Assembly: GCF_003703975.1 (NCBI RefSeq)
Contig: NZ_QTJY01000003.1
Span: forward strand, 404,470-468,469
Source: Larkinella soli
GTDB taxonomy: Bacteria > Bacteroidota > Bacteroidia > Cytophagales > Spirosomataceae
Direction of reading: 5' to 3'
DNA: 64,000 bases
A program made the position numbers and the translations under genes. The notes beneath the pieces are model-generated. The model saw only the letters and a program-made list of their open reading frames with translations. It had not been told where the DNA came from and made no database searches. Below are positions 7,556 to 14,329 of the stretch, piece by piece; position 1 is the first letter of the stretch, and every line of letters begins with the position of its first letter.

Positions 7556-9403
7556 TCATTCCGAATAGCCCAGAATCAGGATCGATTCCGGCTGCAGACG
7601 GACGGTATCCCCGGTCGGCGCTTCGCCGGCAATAGCCCCCGGCCCCCGCCATTCGCTGTCCGACGAGTCCAGAATCCGGGTGAATCCCCGACCGGTTTCC
7701 GGGAGCGTCAGGGTCTGCGGTTCCGGCGAAAAGTTCATCAGGCAAAGCACGTGCTGGTCGTCGTTCCAGCGGTGCAGGCGGAGGGTTTTGGTCTTCTCCC
7801 AGGCTTCCACCTCCAGGTTCCGGCGCGAAAGCCGGGCCAGGGCGGGGTGTTCCTTCCGCAGGGCGATGAGGGTGCGGTAAAACCGGAACATCGTCCGGTG
7901 CGGCTCCTGCCCCACCCGTTCCCATTGCAGCTTCGACGCCTGAAAGGTGTCTTCGGAAATCGGGTCCGGTACTTCGCCTTCCGAATGAAAAGCCGCAAAT
8001 TCGGCTTTCCGGCCTTCCCGAACGGCCTCCACCAGGTCGGCTTCCGAATGGCTCACGAAATACTGAAAGGGGTTCGGCTCGCTCCACTCCTCGCCCATGA
8101 ACAGCAGCGGCAGATACGGGCTGACCAGCACGGCCGCGGCCATGAGCTTCTGCATCTCGAAACTGACCAGCCGGCTGGTGCGCTCGCCCAGCATCCGGTT
8201 GCCGATCTGGTCGTGATTCTGGGAAAAGACAATGAACTGACGGCCCGGATTGGCTTCGGCCGGAACCCCAAACTTTCGCTTGCGGTGTTCGGAATACTGC
8301 CCGTCATAAACGTAGGCGTCGCGGTATGACTTGGCGAGGTGTAGGATGCCGTTGAAATCGGAGTAATAACCCAGCGGTTTCTCGCCCGCCGTGACCCGCA
8401 GGGCGTGGTGGAATTCGTCGATCCACTGCGCATCCATGCCGAAACCGCCGGCCTCGGGCCGGTCGATGAACCGGGTATCGTTCAGATCGGACTCCACCAT
8501 CAGGTAATGCCGGCGGCCGGTCTCCTCCATCAGCTTCCGGGCGTTCCGGCCGATCTCGGTCAGGATGTGGACGGGGCTGAAATCCCTGATGGCGTGGACG
8601 GCATCGAGCCGCAGGGCGTCGATGTGAAAATCCCGGAACCACATGAGCGCATTCTCAATGAAATACTCCCGGACACCGTCGCTCCAGGCGTCGTCGAAGT
8701 TAATGGCATTGCCCCAGGGGGTGCAGTATTTGGCGGTGAAATACGGCCCGAACCGGCTGAAGTAGTTCCCCTCGGGCCCCATGTGGTTATAAACTACGTC
8801 GAGCACCACGGCCAGCCCCTTCCGGTGGCAGGCATCGACCAGGTGCTGAAGCCCCCGCGCTCCGCCGTAGCTGTGCTGAACGGCATAGGGATATACGCCG
8901 TCGTAGCCCCAGTTTCGTCCTCCGGGGAACTGCGCCACCGGCATGAGTTCGATGGCCGTGACACCGAGGTCGATGAGGTGGTCAAGTTTTTCTTCCAGCG
9001 CCCGGAATGTCCCCGCGGGCGTAAACGTTCCGACGTGCAGCTCGTAAATCACATACTGATCGAGCGGATGGTTTTGCCACCCGCCGTCCGACCATCCGAA
9101 ATCGCCGGGGTCCAGGGCTTCGGAAGCTTCGTGGACCCCGTCCGGCTGCGATAGGGAGGCCGGGTCGGGAAACGATTGCTCGCCGTCCAGCCGGATTTTA
9201 TACCGGTCGCCGGGTTTGATCCGATCGGTGGTCAGGGTCCAGTAGCCGTCGGCTTCAGGGGATAGCGCCAGGGTCTGCCCGGCTTCGGTCAGTTCCACCG
9301 CTACCTGACGGGCTTCCGGCGCCCATACCCGGACGACGGCGGTATTCTGCTGAAAAGAAATTCCGGGGGTGTGTTTTCGTACTTCAATAGTCTGCATATG
9401 CAT
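7556..9403 (-). CDS. treZ: Malto-oligosyltrehalose trehalohydrolase (TreZ)
   Basis: A 615-residue GH13 enzyme that releases trehalose from maltooligosyl-trehalose, the second step of the TreY-TreZ pathway. It has an N-terminal CBM48-like domain (VVRVWAPEARQVAVEL), the family signature SFPDPASLSQPDGVHEASE, and GH13 blocks: ELMPVAQFPGGRNWGYDGV, VVLDVVYNHMGPEG, the nucleophile region DALRLDAVHAI, the acid Glu region HYLMVESDLNDTR, and FSQNHDQIGNR. The end is a short β domain. The start could be codon 1 (9403) or the Met two codons later. No treY is present here. The upstream gene ends 18 nt before it and cyanophycinase follows after 67 nt, suggesting one minus-strand operon. Confidence 0.93.
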   Translation of the reverse strand: MHMQTIEVRKHTPGISFQQNTAVVRVWAPEARQVAVELTEAGQTLALSPEADGYWTLTTDRIKPGDRYKIRLDGEQSFPDPASLSQPDGVHEASEALDPGDFGWSDGGWQNHPLDQYVIYELHVGTFTPAGTFRALEEKLDHLIDLGVTAIELMPVAQFPGGRNWGYDGVYPYAVQHSYGGARGLQHLVDACHRKGLAVVLDVVYNHMGPEGNYFSRFGPYFTAKYCTPWGNAINFDDAWSDGVREYFIENALMWFRDFHIDALRLDAVHAIRDFSPVHILTEIGRNARKLMEETGRRHYLMVESDLNDTRFIDRPEAGGFGMDAQWIDEFHHALRVTAGEKPLGYYSDFNGILHLAKSYRDAYVYDGQYSEHRKRKFGVPAEANPGRQFIVFSQNHDQIGNRMLGERTSRLVSFEMQKLMAAAVLVSPYLPLLFMGEEWSEPNPFQYFVSHSEADLVEAVREGRKAEFAAFHSEGEVPDPISEDTFQASKLQWERVGQEPHRTMFRFYRTLIALRKEHPALARLSRRNLEVEAWEKTKTLRLHRWNDDQHVLCLMNFSPEPQTLTLPETGRGFTRILDSSDSEWRGPGAIAGEAPTGDTVRLQPESILILGYSE

Positions 9404-9421
9404 CGGAAAAAGTATTCGTCT

Positions 9422-10144
9422 TTACATCGGTATGTAGGTCAGCTGAACGATGAAGCCCTGCGAACCGTCCTGATTGCTCCTCTGCCAGCCCAGCGCGAGG
9501 GCGAAATGCCTGACGGGAAACACCTCGATCCCGGCCGACAGCTGCCCCAGGGCATGGCCGCCCGAAATCCAGTCGGCCAGCAGGTGCAGTTTCTGGTAAA
9601 TGATGCCGGCATCGATCCCGGCCTGAACCCCGGCCCGGGGGCCGTCGCTCAGGAAGCGGGGGTTGCCGAAATAGCCGCCGACCGCCAGCTTATAATGTTC
9701 CTCATCCAGCGAAGCCGCCAGATTGAGGTAGGTGTAATAGACCGGTTTGGTTCGCCCGCCCGACCCCAGGTTCAGCCCGCCCTGCCCGCCGACCCCGATC
9801 CGGAACGTCTCGTTCAGTTCGACGGCCTTCTGCGCGTTGACCAGCAGCAGCGGAGCGAACGGCATGGCCGTCGTGGTGTCGTTGCGGATAAACCGTCGCC
9901 GGCTGGTCTCATAATCCACGTTGTACAGGTTCAGGCCGATTTCCCAGTCCCTGCTCAGTCCGTAGGAGAAGGTGGTCGTCGAACGCAGGAGGTCCTGTAC
10001 CTCCACCTGCTCCTGAACGAGCGCTTTCCTTTCGGGGGTAATGTCCGAGGACGGCACGTTGAAAATGGTTTGCTGGGCCTGAACGGTCGTAAACGTAAAT
10101 AGGGTCAAAAATCCGAATGCATGTAAGTGAATCTTCTTTTCCAT
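9422..10144 (-). CDS. Secreted protein, predicted outer-membrane β-barrel, function unknown
   Basis: 240 residues beginning MEKKIHLHAFGFLTLFTFTTVQAQQ, a clear signal peptide. The rest is rich in alternating aromatic and polar strands with glycines (TTFSYGLSRDWEIGLNLYNV, YYTYLNLAASLDEEHYKLAVGGYF, LHLLADWISGGHALGQLSAG, FALALGWQRSN) and ends in a short hydrophobic strand (IVQLTYIPM). This fits an eight- to ten-strand outer-membrane barrel. No enzyme motif is seen. The start is ATG 10144, chosen because the signal peptide begins there; the open frame upstream to 10225 is not protein-like. It lies 18 nt upstream of treZ and is probably the first gene of that operon. Confidence 0.75.
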   Translation of the reverse strand: MEKKIHLHAFGFLTLFTFTTVQAQQTIFNVPSSDITPERKALVQEQVEVQDLLRSTTTFSYGLSRDWEIGLNLYNVDYETSRRRFIRNDTTTAMPFAPLLLVNAQKAVELNETFRIGVGGQGGLNLGSGGRTKPVYYTYLNLAASLDEEHYKLAVGGYFGNPRFLSDGPRAGVQAGIDAGIIYQKLHLLADWISGGHALGQLSAGIEVFPVRHFALALGWQRSNQDGSQGFIVQLTYIPM

Positions 10145-10273
10145 AGGAAGATGATCCTGTCCGCAGGAAAACTCCGGTCCGGGGAAAAAGTTGGCCATAT
10201 CGGCAACCGATGAGGATTTGGCCATCCTGGGTCGGGGGCGCGGACCACTCCCTCACTAAAATATATGAACGAA

Positions 10274-10309
10274 GACTGAGCCGAGAATGGAAGGGTTTAT
10301 CGCTCAGTC
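10274..10309. promoter_or_regulatory. Inverted repeat upstream of the ferritin-like pair
   Basis: GACTGAGC at 10274-10281 is the exact reverse complement of GCTCAGTC at 10302-10309, with a 20-nt spacer, in the 212-nt divergent region between the minus-strand treZ unit and the ferritin-like genes. It could be an operator or an mRNA hairpin in the leader of the gene at 10357. No regulator can be assigned. Confidence 0.3.
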
Positions 10310-10356
10310 CTGTGCACTTCAATCCATGTCATTTTATGTAAAACTTCGACGAATCA

Positions 10357-11094
10357 ATGAAAAAAAGTGGACCAACAATTCCGGGAATTCCCTCCGTGGA
10401 ACGGCGGATGTTTCTGCGCCAGATGGGCTTGTTTTCTGCCGCAACGGCAGGCTTCCTGGCTTCCTGTACGAATGACCAGTCACTCAGCCCGGCCGGCGGC
10501 CGGCATTCTTCCGCCCGCATCGGCCCAACCGTCGATCCGGTAACCGGCGTCGTCGACCTCGGTTCCGGCGACATCGGCATCTCCAACCTCGCCTATATGC
10601 TCGACCAGCTCGAAACATCGTTCTACCGGACGGCGGTCGACCGGATCATGGGCGCCAGTGCGACGGATCGCAAGGTGCTGGAAGAACTGCACGACCACGA
10701 GGTGGTACACCGGGAATTTTTCAAAGCCTTCCTGGGTCCCAATGCCATTCCGATGCTGGATTTCGATTTCAGCCCGATCAACTTCAACGAGCGGAATGCG
10801 GTGTTCGATGCCGCCCGGCAGTTTGAAAACGTGGGGGTGGGTGCCTTCAACGGCACGGGTCCGCTGATTCAGTCGGATGAAGTTCTGAAGGTGGCCGGCT
10901 CGATGGTGTCGGTGGAAGCCCGCCATGCCACGCTGGCCAGCCACATGCTGGGCCCCCGCAAGCCCTTCGCCATCGCCCATGAACTCATCGATCCGATGGG
11001 TCTCGACTGGCACCTGACGCCCGAACAGGTCGTCGAGAAAGCTCAGAAATTCATCAAACAGAAAATCAGCGTGGCGAACCTGCCCAAACTCTAA
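10357..11094 (+). CDS. Ferritin-like domain lipoprotein (desiccation-related family)
   Basis: 245 residues. The N-terminus has a twin-arginine-like motif (ERRMFLRQ) and a hydrophobic stretch ending in a lipobox (FLASC, Cys at ~37), so it is probably an exported lipoprotein. The mature part matches the ferritin-like superfamily PF13668, which includes plant and bacterial desiccation-related proteins. Candidate metal ligands lie in QLETSFYRTA, ELHDHEVVHREFF and SVEARHATLASH, which give the Glu / Glu-x-x-His pattern of a four-helix di-iron bundle. The second, related gene begins 12 nt downstream. Catalytic activity is unproven. Confidence 0.85.
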   Translation: MKKSGPTIPGIPSVERRMFLRQMGLFSAATAGFLASCTNDQSLSPAGGRHSSARIGPTVDPVTGVVDLGSGDIGISNLAYMLDQLETSFYRTAVDRIMGASATDRKVLEELHDHEVVHREFFKAFLGPNAIPMLDFDFSPINFNERNAVFDAARQFENVGVGAFNGTGPLIQSDEVLKVAGSMVSVEARHATLASHMLGPRKPFAIAHELIDPMGLDWHLTPEQVVEKAQKFIKQKISVANLPKL

Positions 11095-11106
11095 TCTCCG
11101 ACTCGA

Positions 11107-11916
11107 ATGAACTTGCTGAATATTCTATCCGAAATCGGGAAGGCAGACGCCGACACGCCCGAACGTTATGACTTTTCCCGCCGGAAGCTGCTGAAAACCA
11201 CAGCGGCAGCGGCCGTAATCACCCCGGCTTTCGTGGCGGCCACGATCAACAAGGCCTTCGGTGCCGACAAGACCGTTACCGACATCCTGAACTTCGCCCT
11301 GACGCTGGAGTACCTGGAAGCCGAGTTTTATAAGATGGCGCTCTCCATGCCGAACCTGATTCCGGCCGGCGACCGGGACCTGTTCACGTACATCGCGAAG
11401 CACGAAAAGGAACACGTGGAGTTCCTGAAAATGACGCTGGGACCGGACGCGATCGGGATGCCTCAGTTCGATTTTACCGCAGGCGGAAAATACCCGACGG
11501 CCTTTTCGTCCTACGACACCTTCCTGGTGCTTTCGCAGTCGTTCGAAGACCTGGGCGTGCGGGCGTACAAGGGACAGGCTCCGTTCCTGAAACCCTACAA
11601 GGAAATCCTGCTGGCCGCGTTGAAAATCCACTCCGTCGAAGCCCGCCATGCCGGCGAGGTCCGGCTGATCCGAGGTCTGCGGGTCTGGGCGTCCGAACAG
11701 GAAACCGGAGGGGCCCCGGCCGCCGTTTACATGGGAGAGAATAACTTCCTGACCGGAATTCCCGTCGACGTCATTCAGCTGGCCTCCAGCAAATACATTC
11801 AGCAGAACGGCGGTGCCCTTCACGAAAAGCTCCCCCGCGAGTCGTTCGACGAGCCGCTGACGAAGGAGCAGGTGCTGGCCATCGCCATGCCGTTCATTAA
11901 AGCCGTGAATCCCTGA
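11107..11916 (+). CDS. Ferritin-like domain protein with Tat signal (desiccation-related family)
   Basis: A 269-residue paralogue of the preceding gene. A Tat signal (SRRKLLKTTAAAAVITPAFV) lies ~25 residues in and ends near ATINKAFGA without a lipobox cysteine, so this copy is exported but not lipidated. Bundle motifs are LTLEYLEAEFYKMA, IAKHEKEHVEFLKMTLGP and HSVEARHAGEVRLIRG. It is probably co-transcribed with the lipoprotein at 10357 (12-nt gap). One anchored and one free copy suggest a periplasmic pair, perhaps a heteromer. A strong terminator follows at 12027. Confidence 0.87.
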   Translation: MNLLNILSEIGKADADTPERYDFSRRKLLKTTAAAAVITPAFVAATINKAFGADKTVTDILNFALTLEYLEAEFYKMALSMPNLIPAGDRDLFTYIAKHEKEHVEFLKMTLGPDAIGMPQFDFTAGGKYPTAFSSYDTFLVLSQSFEDLGVRAYKGQAPFLKPYKEILLAALKIHSVEARHAGEVRLIRGLRVWASEQETGGAPAAVYMGENNFLTGIPVDVIQLASSKYIQQNGGALHEKLPRESFDEPLTKEQVLAIAMPFIKAVNP

Positions 11917-12026
11917 GCATTCTCCCGCGATTCACCGCCGGTTCAACCCGTAAGGTGTACAGGCCTGTTGACCGGCCATGATACCAGAGCCAGCCGGCTT
12001 TGATTTCATCAATAGAATCCGCACAG

Positions 12027-12057
12027 CCCGGCTTCCCTGAAGCCGGGTTTTGTGTTT
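12027..12057 (+). terminator. Rho-independent terminator after the ferritin-like operon
   Basis: CCCGGCTT (12027-12034) pairs with AAGCCGGG (12040-12047) around a 5-nt loop and is followed by TTTTGTGTTT. It sits 110 nt after the second ferritin-like gene and before the repeat island. Confidence 0.8.
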
Positions 12058-12080
12058 CCGGTCTCTTGGAGGCTATTTGG

Positions 12081-12158
12081 GAAAGTGCCTGAAGGCACTC
12101 GGCCACCATTGGTTGACTCTCGCTTTTCTACAAATCTCAGGTCGCTCTGCGACCCAAC
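12081..12158 (+). repeat. Dispersed palindromic repeat, copy A
   Basis: This starts with the palindrome AGTGCCTGAAGGCACT (12084-12099) and, about 35 nt later, reaches CTACAAATC followed by the hairpin GGTCGCTCTGCGACC (12140-12154). The same two-part architecture recurs at 12380-12458 (inverted), 26387-26480 and 27065-27160 (inverted). Short open frames over these copies all encode VPEGTRPP/VPSGTFP-like peptides because the DNA is repeated; they are not genes. Confidence 0.8.
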
Positions 12159-12190
12159 GGAGGGCATTTTCCTTATCCTGGTTTTATCCT

Positions 12191-12305
12191 CCCCGCCGGT
12201 TTCGTCACCCCGGCGGGGATGCCAAACCGCGGAAAGGTTAAACCACCAGAAAGGCGAAACCACAAGGTAGACAAAACCACCGAAAGGAAAACCACCGGAA
12301 AGCCG
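12191..12305. repeat. Hairpin plus degenerate AAACCACC tandem repeat
   Basis: CCCCGCCGG (12191-12199) pairs with CCGGCGGGG (12210-12218). From about 12224 there are five imperfect units of 15-17 nt beginning AAACC(A/G)C and mostly ending in GAAAGG (for example AAACCACCAGAAAGGCG and AAAACCACCGGAAAG). It fills the space between inverted repeat copies A and B. No coding function is seen. Confidence 0.6.
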
Positions 12306-12379
12306 GCCCCCAAAGGCCGGCCTTCGGGGGCAGTAGTGCAGAGGTCGGACAGGCCCGGCGGCTTGGGAGGACGATGCCC

Positions 12380-12458
12380 CAATAGGGTCGCGGAGCGATC
12401 TGATGATTGTAGCCGCTGCCGGGCCCATGCCCGTGCCGCAGTGCCTTCAGGCACTTCC
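12380..12458 (-). repeat. Dispersed palindromic repeat, copy B (inverted)
   Basis: Read on the minus strand this repeats copy A: AGTGCCTGAAGGCACT (12440-12455) first, then CTACAATCATC and GATCGCTCCGCGACCC. Together with copy A it forms an inverted pair enclosing the hairpin and tandem-repeat segment in the 593-nt gene-free gap between the ferritin-like pair and dgoA. Confidence 0.75.
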
Positions 12459-12509
12459 GTGCATAATTACTGCAACTCGCAATCCCTGGCCGTCAGATTA
12501 TTAGGGAAG

Positions 12510-13148
12510 CTACAAAGCCAGCGCTTTAACAAAGCTTTCGAAATGCGCCCGCAGGCCCGCCCAGTCGCCGGCCCGGATGAGGTCGTTCCGGAACAGCGGG
12601 CTGCCGACGCCGACCCCGGCGGCTCCGGCCTTCCGAAAGGCGCCGAGGTTGTCGAGGGTAATGCCGCCCGTCGGCAGCAGCCGGACCTGGTCGAGGGGGG
12701 CTTTCACCTGGCGGAGGTAGTCCGGGCCCAGGGTGGCGGCCGGAAAAACTTTGACCATCGACGCCCCCAGACCCCAGGCCTGGTAGATTTCGGTGGGGGT
12801 GAACGCACCGGGAAACACCGGAATGCCGCGTTCCCGGCAGGCTTCGATCACCGGCGGGTGCAGGACCGGCGTCACGATGAACTGCGCCCCGGCCGCCAGG
12901 GCAACTTCCAGGTCGGACAGGGTACAGACCGTTCCGGCCCCGACGTTCAGCGAATCGCCGAACCGCTTCAGGGTGTCGCCGATCATCTCCCCAGCACCCG
13001 GGGTGTTCATGGTGATTTCGAGCGTCGTCAGGCCCGACTCCAGATAAACCGGCACGAGCTGCCGGACCAGCCCGGGCGGCAGGCTGCGAAGAATCCCGAC
13101 GAGGGGAACCGCTTCGAACCGCGCCCAGGAAAATTTTGGTATGTTCAT
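12510..13148 (-). CDS. dgoA: 2-dehydro-3-deoxy-6-phosphogalactonate (KDPG/KDPGal) aldolase
   Basis: A 212-residue class I aldolase that splits 2-keto-3-deoxy-6-phospho sugar acids into pyruvate and glyceraldehyde 3-phosphate. Motifs are VGILR near the N-terminus, the catalytic Glu in TLEITMNTPG (Glu44), GAGTVCTLSDLEVALAAGAQFIVTP, PGAFTPTEI, the Schiff-base Lys in MVKVFPA, and LLPTGGI near the phosphate site. The start is ATG 13148; it overlaps the stop of dgoK by 4 nt (ATGA), giving tight coupling. Pairing with dgoK favours galactonate as the pathway over gluconate, though KDPG activity is common in the family. Confidence 0.9.
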   Translation of the reverse strand: MNIPKFSWARFEAVPLVGILRSLPPGLVRQLVPVYLESGLTTLEITMNTPGAGEMIGDTLKRFGDSLNVGAGTVCTLSDLEVALAAGAQFIVTPVLHPPVIEACRERGIPVFPGAFTPTEIYQAWGLGASMVKVFPAATLGPDYLRQVKAPLDQVRLLPTGGITLDNLGAFRKAGAAGVGVGSPLFRNDLIRAGDWAGLRAHFESFVKALAL

Positions 13149-14122
13149 GATTCGAATGAAACGGCCGGGGTCCATTTTTCAAATACGGCCACCTGCCCGG
13201 CCACGGCCGCCTGCTCCATTACCTCCGCCGGAACGCAGTGGGCCGGAAATCCAAGTTCTTCGGCGGCCTCGCGGTAATAAGGAAAGACCGTACTGCCGCT
13301 GCACAGAACCAGCGGCTGCGGATGATGGGCCAGACCCTGTAACTCGGAGCCGATGAGCAGTCCGCTGAGGTACTCGTAGTTCGGCCCTTTGTCGGCCCGC
13401 TTCATCAACTGGTTCACCCGCACCGAAAACAGGGCGTTCAGCAGGCTGGCGGACGCTCCTTCCCGTACGCCCCTGCGGAACCAGACCCAATCGGGCGACT
13501 CCGGCCGGGATACCGAGTCGCCGAGGATACTGTGCTGCACGAGCAGGGCGAAGACCTCTCCCGTCATGAAGGTCTGAAAACCGGTCATCCGGCCGTCCGA
13601 GATCCGAATGTGCTTGGAGTGCGTACCGGGCAGGATCAGCAGGGCGTCGGCGGCCGGGTCGATGCCCTCGGGCTGAAGGGCATAGAGGCCGATCAGTTGG
13701 GTTTCCTCACCCCGCATCACGTCCTGCCCGCCGGAGACGCCCGAGATCACCAGCACCTCATGGGGCAGTTCCGCCGTCGGTTCCAGCCTACGGATTTCGG
13801 CCCCGCTGCCGTCCACGGCGAAGGGCAGTCCGGCATAGGGCAACTCGACCAGGCCGATGGAGGCCGAGGCCATCCCCGACAACACGACCGGAACCCCTTC
13901 GGCCGACTGCCCGGTTTCTTCACCCAGTCGCCGGATCTCATGGGCAAGTACCCGGCCGAAAACCGTCCGGCGGTCTTCGGAGCCGGCTTTCCAGGTTTGA
14001 AATGTGGCGGCAATGCCCTGACCGGAGCGTACTTCGTGCAGCACCTTTCGGGTGGCAGTTTCTACCCGGCGCAGCCGGAACGAGGAGGTTCCCCAGTCGC
14101 AGCACAAGAGCGTATCTTTCAT
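13145..14122 (-). CDS. dgoK: 2-dehydro-3-deoxygalactonokinase (DgoK)
   Basis: A 325-residue kinase of the DgoK family, converting 2-keto-3-deoxygalactonate to its 6-phosphate. The N-terminal ATPase loop CDWGTSSFRLRRV is typical. Further family features are the Gly-rich SGMASASIGLVELPYAG, the GVSGGQDVMRGEETQLIG segment, LILPGTHSKHIRI and FMTGEVFALLVQHSILG. It is the first gene of the dgoKA pair, with a good Bacteroidota-type promoter 45 nt upstream. No galactonate dehydratase or transporter is nearby. Confidence 0.92.
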   Translation of the reverse strand: MKDTLLCCDWGTSSFRLRRVETATRKVLHEVRSGQGIAATFQTWKAGSEDRRTVFGRVLAHEIRRLGEETGQSAEGVPVVLSGMASASIGLVELPYAGLPFAVDGSGAEIRRLEPTAELPHEVLVISGVSGGQDVMRGEETQLIGLYALQPEGIDPAADALLILPGTHSKHIRISDGRMTGFQTFMTGEVFALLVQHSILGDSVSRPESPDWVWFRRGVREGASASLLNALFSVRVNQLMKRADKGPNYEYLSGLLIGSELQGLAHHPQPLVLCSGSTVFPYYREAAEELGFPAHCVPAEVMEQAAVAGQVAVFEKWTPAVSFES

Positions 14123-14166
14123 AAAGAGAAGTTTTCAGGCAAGTAAAGCCGTCAGAATCGATGCGG

Positions 14167-14199
14167 CAAAGGTAGCTTCGGCAGAAGGTGAATTACAAA
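14167..14199 (-). promoter_or_regulatory. Bacteroidota-type promoter of dgoKA
   Basis: On the minus strand there is TTTG (complement of 14196-14199), a 21-nt spacer, and TACCTTTG (complement of 14167-14174). This closely matches the known Bacteroidota consensus of a -33 TTTG and a -7 TAnnTTTG. The predicted start lies about 35-40 nt before the dgoK ATG. Confidence 0.65.
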
Positions 14200-14329
14200 A
14201 ATCAGGTTTCGGTAAATAAGCCCGCGTTATGACAAAACCATTGAAAAGTTGTACTCTATATGTATGGATATGAAAAATTATAAATACATTACCATCCCCA
14301 ATCACAATTCTGTCTAAAACCCTCTTTTC

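Noticed and set aside
12224..12305. Possible CRISPR array
   Set aside because: Units are 15-17 nt, degenerate and without spacers; no cas genes are present.
12219..13277. 352-codon plus-strand open frame over the repeat island and dgoA
   Set aside because: It is composed of repeat-derived and antisense sequence; dgoA on the other strand is certain.
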